26,401 bases of DNA from positions 1 to 26,401 of the forward strand of contig DASUHD010000168.1 of the NCBI GenBank assembly GCA_036273675.1. Direction: 5' to 3'. Below, piece after piece: positions 8,429 through 15,428 of the stretch. The notes under the pieces are model-generated. The model was not told the origin of the DNA and made no database searches. It saw only the letters and a program-made list of their open reading frames with translations. Position 1 is the first letter of the stretch. The number at the start of each line of letters is the position of its first letter. The position numbers and the translations under genes are program-made. This DNA is from DAHUXT01 sp036273675 (GTDB taxonomy: Bacteria; Chloroflexota; Ktedonobacteria; Ktedonobacterales; JADMIN01).

Positions 8429-8561
8429 CGGCCATAAATGGCCGGAGTAATTGAGAACGGGCCATGAATGGCCACCTCGCCCAATGGGCGAGCAGAGCGC
8501 CCGTGATCGCACCGACGGGCGTTTACGCCCTTGCTGCCCATACTCCGGCCTTTCAAGGCCG
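8429..8561. repeat. Array of five to six GC-rich hairpins between the AGPS-like gene and glpD
   Basis: Short palindromes follow one another: 8429-8444 (CGGCCAT-AA-ATGGCCG), 8460-8473 (GGCCAT-GA-ATGGCC), 8476-8492 (CTCGCCC-AAT-GGGCGAG), 8498-8521 (CGCCCGT with ACGGGCG, 10-nt loop), 8517-8530 (GGGCGT-TT-ACGCCC, exclusive with the previous one) and 8546-8561 (CGGCCTT-TC-AAGGCCG). In addition GGCCGGAGTA at 8440-8449 is the exact reverse complement of 8541-8550, so the element can also fold as one large structure. It fills most of the 185-nt gap between two same-strand genes. No T-tract follows, so it does not look like a terminator set. It resembles a REP/BIME-type intergenic repeat. Confidence 0.75.
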
Positions 8562-8578
8562 AAAGTGCGTGCTACGCT

Positions 8579-10183
8579 TCAATGCCGAGGGTCGTCTACC
8601 AACTTCCCCGGATTCATGATGCCCGCCGGATCGAAATGCGCGCAGAGCGCCTGAATCGCCGCGATGCCAGCATCACCCTTTTCGGCGGACAGGTAGGGCA
8701 GATGGTCACGCCCCACGCCATGCTGGTGACTGATGGTGCCGCCATGCGCCACGATGGCCGCGCTCGCCGCCGCCTTCAGACGCTGCCAGCGGGCCAGCGA
8801 TTCTTCCGGGCCGGCCGCCAGCCGATAGAGATAGGTGGTGTAGACGCTCGCGCCGTGGCGATAGAGATGTGAGAGATGCGTAAAGACGTGTACGTGCTCG
8901 TCCCACTCCGCCAGCCCATCGCAGAGCGCCGCCTCGATGCCGGTCACCATCTCCGGCACGTTGTTCCAGATCGTCGCCGTCTCCACCGTATCAATCGCGT
9001 AGCCCGCCTGCCAGAGCGTGTTGCGCAGATAGGGCGTGCGGAAGCGGCTCTTGTGCCACGCCCGGCCAAGCGCCTGCCCCAGATGCACGCCCTGATGCCG
9101 TCCGCTGATTGCCAGCGCCTCTTTACGTGTCGCCTCCACCAGCGGCTCGCGCCCGGCGAAGCCCAGCACCATCATGCACTTCTCCGCGCCCGCGCCGCGC
9201 ACCGCCAGATAGCGGTCCAGCACGGCGATGATCCGGCGATGGCCTGCCAGCACAAGGTTCGTCTCCGTCTCGCGCGGGGTGCTCAGCCGCACCATCGAGA
9301 GCGGCAAGCCACTTTGCAAGAGCATGCGCGCGGCGGAAACGCCCTGCTCCCACGTAGGGAAGAAGACCGCATGAAACGCCTCCACCTCCGGCAGCGGCGC
9401 GATACGTACCGTCGCCTCAGTGACGATTCCCATCCGACCCTCGGAGCCGAGCGCCACCTCGCGCAGATCGGGACCAGCGGCGGAGGCCGGGAAGACCGGC
9501 AGATCGAGCGTGCCGACCGGAGAGACCATCTGCCCCCCAGCGAAACGCTGTTCGATGCGCCCGTAGCCGAGCGACTGCGTGCCGCTGGAGCGTGTGGCGA
9601 TCCAGCCGCCGAGCGTCGAATACTCGAACGACTGCGGGAAATGCCCCAGTGTATAGCCGCGCGCCCGCAGATGCGCCTCCAGATCGGGGCCGCGCACGCC
9701 CGCCTCGAAGGTGGCGAGCTGGCTGACCTCGTCGAAGGCGCGCAGCCGGTTCATGTGGCGCATATCCACCGTCAGCACAGGCGCCGCGCCCGCCAGCGGA
9801 TTGATATGCCCGGCAACGCTGGTGCCGCCTCCGTAGGGGATGATTCGCGCGCCAACCGTCGCCGCCCAGGCGAGCAGCGCCGCCACATCTTCGGCGCGCT
9901 GGGGATAGGCGACGCCATCGGGGAAAGTCTCGACCTGCCCGCTGCGTAGCGCGATCCAGTCGCCCAGGCTCTGCCCGCGCGCGTGGCGCACTCGTTCGGC
10001 GGCGTCGGGCGTCACGAGCGGATGTTCTGGCAGGCGCGAGCCGGGAACTTGTTTGACTACCTGCGCCAGCGTCACATCATGCGGCGGCGCGCCTGGCCCG
10101 ACGAGTTGCTCTAAATAGCGTGTGGTCGAACCCGGCAGATGCAGGCTAATGGTATCGTCGCCCCAACCGTTCCAGCGTCGCAT
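8579..10183 (-). CDS. FAD-linked oxidase, alkyldihydroxyacetonephosphate synthase-like
   Basis: A 534-residue VAO/PCMH-fold flavoprotein. It opens with RRWNGWGDD (2-10), a hallmark of alkyl-DHAP synthase relatives. The FAD-binding domain shows IIPYGGGTSVAGH (114-126) and the long block GHFPQSFEYSTLGGWIATRS (180-199) plus LGYGRIE. The C-terminal FAD-oxidase domain carries ASVYTTYLYR (tyrosines 448, 451, 453), ISHQHGVGRDH (484-494) and the closing MNPGKL. Alkyl-DHAP synthases use a His-His-His set where this protein has His-Gln-His (486-488), so true ether-lipid synthase activity is uncertain. A dehydrogenase acting on a glycerol-phosphate or hydroxy-acid substrate is the alternative. ATG at 10183 follows AGGGAG by 8 nt. 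glpD lies next on the same strand, and DHAP chemistry would link the two. Confidence 0.85.
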   Translation of the reverse strand: MRRWNGWGDDTISLHLPGSTTRYLEQLVGPGAPPHDVTLAQVVKQVPGSRLPEHPLVTPDAAERVRHARGQSLGDWIALRSGQVETFPDGVAYPQRAEDVAALLAWAATVGARIIPYGGGTSVAGHINPLAGAAPVLTVDMRHMNRLRAFDEVSQLATFEAGVRGPDLEAHLRARGYTLGHFPQSFEYSTLGGWIATRSSGTQSLGYGRIEQRFAGGQMVSPVGTLDLPVFPASAAGPDLREVALGSEGRMGIVTEATVRIAPLPEVEAFHAVFFPTWEQGVSAARMLLQSGLPLSMVRLSTPRETETNLVLAGHRRIIAVLDRYLAVRGAGAEKCMMVLGFAGREPLVEATRKEALAISGRHQGVHLGQALGRAWHKSRFRTPYLRNTLWQAGYAIDTVETATIWNNVPEMVTGIEAALCDGLAEWDEHVHVFTHLSHLYRHGASVYTTYLYRLAAGPEESLARWQRLKAAASAAIVAHGGTISHQHGVGRDHLPYLSAEKGDAGIAAIQALCAHFDPAGIMNPGKLVDDPRH

Positions 10184-10314
10184 GTAGGCCGCTCCCTCCC
10201 CATCCCTCCGCGATGCCTGTATCTGGCATTCCCACTCTTAATAGTGTATCAGGCGAGGTGTGGCTGGATAAGATAGCCAGGGAACAGCGGCAGATGCATG
10301 CTTCATCAGGCGAC

Positions 10315-10350
10315 AAAAAACGGACGGACGCTTTTCAGGGCGTCCATCCG
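10315..10350 (-). terminator. Intrinsic terminator of the sigma-factor gene
   Basis: On the minus strand an 11-bp stem (10350-10340 with 10331-10321, one T-G wobble) and an 8-nt loop are followed by six T residues (10320-10315). It begins 26 nt after the sigma-factor stop. The stem and U-tract are textbook for Rho-independent termination. The stretch between it and the start of the AGPS-like gene at 10183 has no gene and must hold that gene's promoter; I could not pick -35/-10 boxes with confidence. Confidence 0.9.
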
Positions 10351-10375
10351 CATCTATTGGCAGCGAGTACGTCGG

Positions 10376-11410
10376 TCAGACGCACTCGCGAAGCGACTGG
10401 GTTGAGTTGGCGCTACGTAGCTTGGTAAGGGCGACCATCTCGAGCTGCCTAACCCGCTCGCGCGAGATGCCCAGCTCTTTGCCCACCTCCAGCAGTGTCC
10501 GGCTGCGGCCATCGCCGATGCCGTAGCGCAGGATGACCACCGACCGCTCGCGGGTAGTCAGTTGCGAGAGCGCGCGGTGCAACTCTTCGCCCAACAGGTG
10601 CTGCGAGGCGATATCGGCGGGCGTCTGCACGCCGGGGTCTTCGAGCGTATCGGAGAGGGCGAGGCGGTTATCGGTATCGGCGGGGGCATCGAGCGAGACA
10701 GGCTGCTCGGTGATATGCATCAGGTCGTCAACTTCTTCCATCGGCATGCCCGCCGCGTCGGCAATCTGCTCTGGCAGGGGATCGCCGCCGTTTTCCTGCG
10801 AGAGCTGCGAGGCGACGCGGCGCACCTTGCGCAGACGGGTCGCGACATGCTCGGGCAGGTGGATCAGGCGCGATTGCTCACCCGCCGCGCGGCTGATGGC
10901 CTGGCGAATCCACCAGGTGGCGTAGGTGCCGAAATGGCAGCCGCGCTGCCAGTCGAACTTTTCGGCGGCGCGCATCAGGCCGAGATTGCCCTCTTGAATC
11001 AGGTCGATCAGCGGCACGCCGGAGTTGGTGTAGCGGCGCGCAATCGAGATTACCAGGCGTAGATTCGCCTCGACAAGACGGCGGCGCGCGCGTGAATCGC
11101 CCGCCTGTGAGCGTTTGGCAAGGATAATTTCTTCTTCGTGGGTCAGCAATGAGAGGCCGCGAATATCGTGGAGATAGCTCTGGAAAGCGTCTTCAGTGCC
11201 ATCGGCGCCGCCATAGTGTCCCGCGCCCTTGCCGTAGAGCGCATCTTCTTCTTCCTTGGTGAGTTCCGCGAGCTCAGCATCCGTCGGCTCGACATCATCA
11301 ACCACCGCGACGGACTGAGCCGTGCTAGACGATGCCAACTTCTCGAATGCCTGACGCAAAAGCCGCGCGCCAGCATCCTCCTCAAGCATCTGTGGTTGCG
11401 TGGCTGCCAT
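10376..11410 (-). CDS. RNA polymerase sigma-70 family factor, RpoD/SigA-like (group 2)
   Basis: A 344-residue sigma factor that directs RNA polymerase to -10/-35 promoters. After a poorly conserved acidic N terminus (1-72, no full region 1.1) come region 1.2 (about 74-100), region 2 with LIQEGNLGLMRAAEKFDW and GTYATWWIRQAISRA (137-175), region 3 (about 186-265) and region 4 with LTTRERSVVILRYG. The region-4 helix-turn-helix LLEVGKELGISRERVRQLE spans 306-324. In the -10-reading helix the usual Gln is kept and the usual Thr is Ser. ATG at 11410 follows AAGGAG by 8 nt; the 25-residue upstream extension in frame has no site. Short length and no region 1.1 suggest an alternative group-2 factor, not the primary sigma. 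A strong terminator follows, so the gene is probably monocistronic. Confidence 0.93.
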   Translation of the reverse strand: MAATQPQMLEEDAGARLLRQAFEKLASSSTAQSVAVVDDVEPTDAELAELTKEEEDALYGKGAGHYGGADGTEDAFQSYLHDIRGLSLLTHEEEIILAKRSQAGDSRARRRLVEANLRLVISIARRYTNSGVPLIDLIQEGNLGLMRAAEKFDWQRGCHFGTYATWWIRQAISRAAGEQSRLIHLPEHVATRLRKVRRVASQLSQENGGDPLPEQIADAAGMPMEEVDDLMHITEQPVSLDAPADTDNRLALSDTLEDPGVQTPADIASQHLLGEELHRALSQLTTRERSVVILRYGIGDGRSRTLLEVGKELGISRERVRQLEMVALTKLRSANSTQSLRECV

Positions 11411-11562
11411 GTCGCACACTCCTTCTGCCAGATCTCGCAGCGTATCTGACGATATGAACCGGCTATCTCCAGATTTCGGTGACAACCTGCCAACTGGACG
11501 TGCTCATGCACATTCCCATTCATTCCCCCCGGCCAGTGTACACGGATATCGGCGTCTGCCAC

Positions 11563-11580
11563 ATCAGGTAAATACCTGAT
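11563..11580. promoter_or_regulatory. 18-bp palindrome upstream of the sigma-factor gene
   Basis: ATCAGGTA-AA-TACCTGAT has perfect 8-bp arms around a 2-nt centre and lies 153-170 bp upstream of the sigma-factor start codon. Length and symmetry fit a dimeric repressor or activator operator. A second inverted motif with TTCACG (11601-11606) and CGTGAA (11615-11620) follows immediately. Confidence 0.5.
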
Positions 11581-11863
11581 TTCTCCTCAGGCATTTTCGC
11601 TTCACGAAATGAAGCGTGAATGGGCTGAAAACCTGCCCTCCGTGACCTCACCATCTTGGAAATGACTGGGGACGTGCGTCCCGCAGGTTGTCACCGCGCC
11701 TCATGAGAGACGAGGCCGGTGGCCATGTATGTTCGTACCGCAGTACGCATCGAGCCAAGCATCGCACGCTCGCGCGCACCGGGACCACCACTGTATAGGT
11801 TCATTCTCGCAGATGGAACCCTGGTTCAGCACATTGTGTGCCACTAGCCCAAAAATTCCCGCA

Positions 11864-11905
11864 TATGGTCACGCTTCCAATCCGGAATCGCGACCATAGC
11901 TTTTT
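11864..11905 (+). terminator. Terminator-like hairpin with T-tract in a gene-free region
   Basis: TATGGTC (11864-11870) pairs with GACCATA (11892-11898). CG/CG and TTCC/GGAA pairs inside continue the stem, and GC plus five T residues follow at 11899-11905. An A5 run at 11851-11855 on the other side makes a bidirectional terminator possible. No annotated gene reads into it on the plus strand. On the minus strand it lies about 340 nt beyond the ABC permease stop, which could make it the late end of that operon. Confidence 0.55.
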
Positions 11906-12035
11906 ATCTGCTACTTGATATACGTGTGAGAGCTACTAACTTTTCTCACACCAATGGCCCGCATGGCAATCAGACTTTCGACTGAGGTCGCCATACAGGC
12001 TCTGTTGTAGCATGCTGTCTCGTATTGTCCGCCGA

Positions 12036-12069
12036 ACAGCATCAACCGTTACACAGCATCAACTGTTAC
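12036..12069. repeat. Tandem 17-bp direct repeat
   Basis: ACAGCATCAACCGTTAC (12036-12052) is followed directly by ACAGCATCAACTGTTAC (12053-12069), one mismatch in 17. The reverse complement of the ACAGCAT core also occurs at 12012-12018. Three copies of one core in 58 nt suggest clustered protein-binding sites, but no neighbouring start codon is close. Confidence 0.65.
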
Positions 12070-12181
12070 AGGCGCGTGGTTGGTGGGCTGGTGGGCGCCC
12101 CGCCCCCTTTCAGGGAGAGGGGAACCAGAACCAGAATGCGTGTCCGCTCTGCCTATGGCTCCCCTCCCTCTTAGCGTTCCG

Positions 12182-12233
12182 ATCACGACCCGTTCTTAGC
12201 CGCGGCCTTCAGGTCGCGAAGTCGGCCTATTCC
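12182..12233 (+). repeat. Dispersed palindromic repeat, copy A
   Basis: This 52-nt stretch matches 22175-22226 at 41 of 52 positions by hand alignment, both beginning with ATCAC and ending with TCC. Its centre is an 8-bp stem with a TC centre, CGCGGCCT and AGGTCGCG (12201-12218, one G-T wobble), preceded by TTAGC. It ends 12 nt before the stop of the ABC permease. Upstream, imperfect inverted G-rich and C-rich tracts (12113-12126 and 12157-12170) may belong to the same composite element. Confidence 0.75.
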
Positions 12234-12244
12234 CAGTGGCATCG

Positions 12245-13327
12245 TCATGACCAGCGGAAGGCGCGCGCCGAGAGCAGCACCGCGACCACCATCCACGCGG
12301 CGATAATCAGCAGATCGGTCTGCACGCCGCCGAGCGAGGCGCCATTATTGATAATCTGCCGGAGGGCGTCGTTGAGGTAGGTCAGCGGCATTGCCTTGAT
12401 GAGCGGGGTGAGAAACGCGGGCGCGCTATCGGTTGGAAAGTAGGAGCCACTAAGAAACATCATCGGGAAGCTGATGAGGAAGAACGCCGCATTGGCGACC
12501 TCTGGCGTCCGGGCAAAGCTGCCCACCACAAAGCCCAGCCCCTGCAATGCGAGCGCCCCCAGCGCCACAGTCAGGCCCAGCGCGATCCAGCTTCCCGTCA
12601 CCTGCACGTGGAAGACCAGCATCGCCACCAGGATCAGCGCGGCCCCCTGAAGCAGCGAGAGCGCCAGCCGCGCCAGCATCTGCGTCGAGATGAGCACGCC
12701 GGGGCGCAGCGGTGTGACCGCCAGCCGCCGCAAAATGCCCTGCTGCCGCCATTCCACCAGCGCCACGCCGACGCTCAGATTCGCCCACATCAGCAGCATC
12801 CCCAGCATCCCCGGCGTCAGCCAGTCGATCTGGCGCAGATTGTGGACGCTGACCGCCTGTTCGCTCAACGTGATGGGCGAGGTCTGGCGCATCACCTGCT
12901 GATTGAGGCTGGTGACGATGCTCTGCACCGCCATGCGCGCATTGGCCGCCATCACCGGGCTGCTCTCATCATAGTAGACGGCAATGTTGGTGGGCTGGCT
13001 CTGCGTCAGCGTCTGCCCGAAGCCCGAATCCAGCACGATGACGGCGTTGCGGTGGCCATCGCGCAATGCTTGAAGCTCCTCGTCCTGACTACCAGTAAAT
13101 ACCTGAAGCGAGTCGCTGGCGCGCAGCCCCTGAACCATCTGTTGTGAGAGCGGCGAGTTATCGCGGTCCACCACGCCAAGCTCCAGTTTGGGCGTGCCAC
13201 CGCCGCCAAAGAGCCAGCCAAAGACGAAGATCGAGAGCAGCGCCAGCCCCAGGCTGGTAATCAGGAGAACGCGATTGCGCCGCAACATGGTGACGCTGGC
13301 GGCGAACAGCGCGCGAAAGGCCTTCAT
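12245..13327 (-). CDS. ABC-2 type transporter permease
   Basis: A 360-residue inner-membrane subunit of an ABC-2 exporter (drug, lipid or polysaccharide export type). It shows one N-terminal membrane helix (about 20-40), a large external domain (about 45-180) and a C-terminal block of five to six helices (about 185-355) containing WRQQGILRRLAVTPLRP and FPMMFLSGSYFP, typical of the family. ATG at 13327 starts MKAFRALFAA, where relatives begin. The ribosome site is weak (AAGAAG about 11 nt upstream), and the longer open frame to 13471 runs through palindromic repeats. Its ATPase partner is encoded upstream on the same strand, unusually 229 nt away. Confidence 0.9.
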   Translation of the reverse strand: MKAFRALFAASVTMLRRNRVLLITSLGLALLSIFVFGWLFGGGGTPKLELGVVDRDNSPLSQQMVQGLRASDSLQVFTGSQDEELQALRDGHRNAVIVLDSGFGQTLTQSQPTNIAVYYDESSPVMAANARMAVQSIVTSLNQQVMRQTSPITLSEQAVSVHNLRQIDWLTPGMLGMLLMWANLSVGVALVEWRQQGILRRLAVTPLRPGVLISTQMLARLALSLLQGAALILVAMLVFHVQVTGSWIALGLTVALGALALQGLGFVVGSFARTPEVANAAFFLISFPMMFLSGSYFPTDSAPAFLTPLIKAMPLTYLNDALRQIINNGASLGGVQTDLLIIAAWMVVAVLLSARAFRWS

Positions 13328-13382
13328 GGGATTGTCACTTCTTTCTATCTGTGATGGAGCGGATTTGACTATAGGTTCTCTC

Positions 13383-13480
13383 GCCGCAGGCTGAAGCCCG
13401 CGGCTAATCCTGTGGCTAGGCAGCAAGTCGCTGGCGAATGGACCCCGGTCCAGCGGGATTAGCCGCGGCATTCATGCCAC
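13383..13480. repeat. Head-to-head pair of dispersed palindromic repeats, copies B and C
   Basis: Copy B, on the minus strand, folds at 13383-13404 (GCCGC-a-GGCT-GA-AGCC-c-GCGGC). Copy C, on the plus strand, folds at 13465-13480 (GGCAT-TC-ATGCC core). They are joined as an inverted pair: CCGCGGCTAATCC at 13398-13410 is the exact reverse complement of 13456-13468. Both share the TTAGCCGCGG lead-in seen in copy A. The pair lies in the ATPase-permease intergenic region, as REP/BIME elements do in enterobacterial operons. Confidence 0.75.
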
Positions 13481-13521
13481 AGATGGCCCACCCCAGCGCC
13501 TCGTTAGGGTTCATGCTAAAA

Positions 13522-13553
13522 GGTCATCATGGCCGCGGACGGCCCTAATGACC
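13522..13553. repeat. Two-tier stem-loop after the ABC ATPase gene
   Basis: GGTCAT/ATGACC forms an outer stem (13522-13527, 13548-13553). GGCCG/CGGCC forms an inner stem (13531-13535, 13540-13544) around a 4-nt loop, with 3-nt symmetric internal loops. It sits just after the ATPase stop in transcription order. There is no T-tract, so mRNA stabilisation or processing fits better than termination. Confidence 0.6.
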
Positions 13554-13556
13554 CTC

Positions 13557-14543
13557 CTACTCTCGTAGCCCATGTCCAGTCAGCTTGAGAAACACGTCTT
13601 CGAGGGTCGGCGCCTGCACCTGAATCTGCTCGACCGACATCCCCCGCGCCTCGGCATACTGAAACAGCGCCGTCATCGTCTTCTCAATGCGCGTCGAATA
13701 GAGACGCACGCGCTCCGCGCCCATCTGAACATCGCTCACGCCGGGAAGCAGCCGGAGCGCCGCACTGTCGGGCGGCTGGCCGCCGGGCGACGGGACGAGC
13801 GCGCAGTCGATTGTGGCGCTGGCGTTGAGCAGTCCAATCAGCCCGGAGGGGGTATCCTGCGCGATGATGCGTCCGCCGTCGAGGATTGCGATGCGGTCGC
13901 AGAGTGTCTGCGCCTCGTCCATAAAGTGCGTCGTCAGCACAATCGTCTTGCCGCGCGCGCGCAGGCGCAGGATGGTATCCCACAGCAGTCGGCGGCTCTG
14001 GGGGTCGAGTCCAGTGGTTGGCTCATCCAGCAGGAGCAGCGTGGGATCATTGACCAGCGCGAGGGCAAGTGCGAGTCGCTGTCGCTGACCGCCAGAGAGT
14101 TCCGCTGGTTTGGCGCGCGCCTTCTCTTCTAGCGCCACCTCGCGCAAGAGGTCATCCGCCGACCGCGCCGAGGGATAGAACGCGCCGAACAGGTGGATCG
14201 TCTCGCGGACGGTTAGCCCATCGAAGAGCGTCGTCGCCTGCAACTGCACGCCGATCCGTTGCTGCACCGCCCGGCGGTCGCGCCGCACGTCCAGGCCGTC
14301 CACTATCACCTGTCCACCATCGGCGCGGCGCAGTCCTTCGATAATTTCGAGCGTCGTCGTCTTGCCCGCGCCATTCGGGCCAAGCAGGCCAAAAATCTCG
14401 CCGCGCTGGATCGTAAAGCTGACATCATTGACGGCGATGAAGCGCCCGTAGCGTTTCACCAGATGATTGACCGCAACCAGCGCCTCCGCGGTTGCTGGCG
14501 GAGCAGGCGCCATATGCGGGCTGCTCGTGACATCAGGGAGCAT
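13557..14543 (-). CDS. ABC transporter ATP-binding protein, DrrA/CcmA-like exporter type
   Basis: The 328-residue cytoplasmic ATPase that powers the ABC-2 permease encoded next to it. Walker A is GPNGAGKT (55-62), the Q-loop is Q102, the signature is LSGGQRQR (149-156), Walker B is LLLLDEP (169-175) and the H-loop is H206. A C-terminal extension of about 90 residues with VEQIQVQAPTLEDVFLKLTG is characteristic of drug/antibiotic exporter ATPases. ATG at 14543 follows AGGAGG by 5 nt; the in-frame extension to 14669 lacks a site and resembles no fold. An extra 20-residue Pro/Ala-rich lead precedes the domain. The 14544-14773 gap upstream holds a GGAAAC-CA-GTTTCC hairpin (14738-14751) and the divergent promoters, none clearly readable. 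Confidence 0.94.
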   Translation of the reverse strand: MLPDVTSSPHMAPAPPATAEALVAVNHLVKRYGRFIAVNDVSFTIQRGEIFGLLGPNGAGKTTTLEIIEGLRRADGGQVIVDGLDVRRDRRAVQQRIGVQLQATTLFDGLTVRETIHLFGAFYPSARSADDLLREVALEEKARAKPAELSGGQRQRLALALALVNDPTLLLLDEPTTGLDPQSRRLLWDTILRLRARGKTIVLTTHFMDEAQTLCDRIAILDGGRIIAQDTPSGLIGLLNASATIDCALVPSPGGQPPDSAALRLLPGVSDVQMGAERVRLYSTRIEKTMTALFQYAEARGMSVEQIQVQAPTLEDVFLKLTGHGLRE

Positions 14544-14773
14544 AGATTCCTCCTGAACGTGGGGTGCGCCATTCTCAATCTCTGGGATAGCGCGTGCGAA
14601 CATTTCTGAGAAACAGCCTACCTGGGATGCGGGCTGATGGCGCGTGCCGAAAGTCATGGCTGACGACATATCTTTCAGGGGCTATTTGTGTGGCTGGCGA
14701 GGGAGAGAGAAGAATGCGTTAGTATGTCTGAAGTCACGGAAACCAGTTTCCTGGGTTACGAAGGACTTTGCCA

Positions 14774-15304
14774 ATGGATGTCACGTTCGAGCCGATCACG
14801 CCAGAGTCGGCGAGCGCGCTGGCTGCCTGGCGTTACCCTGCGCCGTACGACACCTATAACATCGGCGACGAGGCGGCGGCGCTCGCCGAGATACTGGACA
14901 ACCGCAGTCCCTGGTTCGTCGCCTACGACGCGGATGGTGTCCCAATGGGCTACTGCTGCTTTGGCACAGCAGCCGAGGTTGGCTGGGAGGGCGGGCCGCG
15001 CCTCTGGACGATGGGCGATGGCGCCCTCAGCGTTGGTCTGGGGCTGCGGCCCGACCTGACGGGCCAGCATCTGGGGCTGCCGTTCTTCGAGGCTGTGCTA
15101 GCGTTTGCGTCGGAGCGATTCAGCCCAGCCGCGTTCCGGCTCTTCGTGCTGCCGTTCAATCAGCGGGCCATCCGCGTCTACGAGCGCGCCGGATTCCACC
15201 ACGTCGGCACGCTGGACGCCCCCGACAGTGGCTCAGACGCACATCTCTTTCTGGAGATGCGCCGCGAAGCCAGGCAGAAAACTGCCGGTAAAAGCGAGCA
15301 GTAG
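14774..15304 (+). CDS. GNAT-family N-acetyltransferase
   Basis: A 176-residue acyl-CoA-dependent acetyltransferase. The acetyl-CoA pyrophosphate-binding motif A is the strand LSVGLGL followed by RPDLTGQHLG (86-101). Motif B is LFVLPFNQRAIRVYERAGF (124-141 region), a form common in RimJ/RimL-like members. ATG at 14774 is chosen because AAGGA ends 8 nt upstream; a TTG two codons earlier is also open. The acceptor is unknown: small amines, aminoglycosides and protein N-termini are all used by relatives. A separate promoter region separates it from the next gene. Confidence 0.9.
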   Translation: MDVTFEPITPESASALAAWRYPAPYDTYNIGDEAAALAEILDNRSPWFVAYDADGVPMGYCCFGTAAEVGWEGGPRLWTMGDGALSVGLGLRPDLTGQHLGLPFFEAVLAFASERFSPAAFRLFVLPFNQRAIRVYERAGFHHVGTLDAPDSGSDAHLFLEMRREARQKTAGKSEQ

Positions 15305-15348
15305 CGGATAGTCTGAAGGTGTGGCGGAAATCTCCATTGCCTGTCCTG

Positions 15349-15354
15349 TATAAT
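15349..15354 (+). promoter_or_regulatory. Candidate -10 box for the hydrolase-peptidase operon
   Basis: A perfect TATAAT lies 75 nt upstream of the hydrolase start at 15429, in the 124-nt gap after the GNAT gene. No good -35 hexamer is seen 16-18 nt before it. The call rests on the -10 match and position alone. Confidence 0.45.
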
Positions 15355-15428
15355 AGAACAAGAGTTCTCAGCAGCGGAAGGCTTTGAGAGTGTAGCACAC
15401 GCTACGGAGACAAAGGAGCGGCGAAACC

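Larger units (their letters stand above)
11411..12244. other. 834-nt gene-free region rich in inverted repeats
   Basis: No credible reading frame or ribosome site is visible here on either strand. The part next to 11410 must contain the sigma-factor promoter and leader. The region holds an 18-bp palindrome (11563-11580) and hairpins at 11598-11616, 11669-11682 (GGGACG-TG-CGTCCC), 11692-11721 (CACCG/CGGTG and GCCTC/GAGGC), 11734-11747 and 11924-11951 (GTGTGAGA/TCTCACAC). A terminator-like stem lies at 11864-11898, a tandem 17-mer at 12036-12069 and a dispersed repeat at 12182-12233. Both flanking genes are on the minus strand, so a plus-strand transcript ending at 11905 would be a separate non-coding RNA. 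That is only a possibility. Confidence 0.6.

Noticed and set aside
8429..8561. Intrinsic terminator for the AGPS-like gene
   Set aside because: None of the stems is followed by a T-tract on the minus strand, unlike the clear terminator at 10315-10350.
8876..9949. A 357-codon plus-strand open frame
   Set aside because: It lies wholly antisense to the AGPS-like oxidase, whose motifs are unambiguous. The translation is Arg/His/Gln-rich, as expected for a GC-rich shadow frame.
11411..11485. N-terminal extension of the sigma factor
   Set aside because: A strong AAGGAG sits between this extension and the ATG at 11410.
12036..12069. Possible CRISPR
   Set aside because: There are only two 17-bp units with no spacer between them and no cas genes in the window.
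13328..13471. N-terminal extension of the ABC permease
   Set aside because: It translates through palindromic repeats B and C, and the family starts at the MKAFRALFAA segment.
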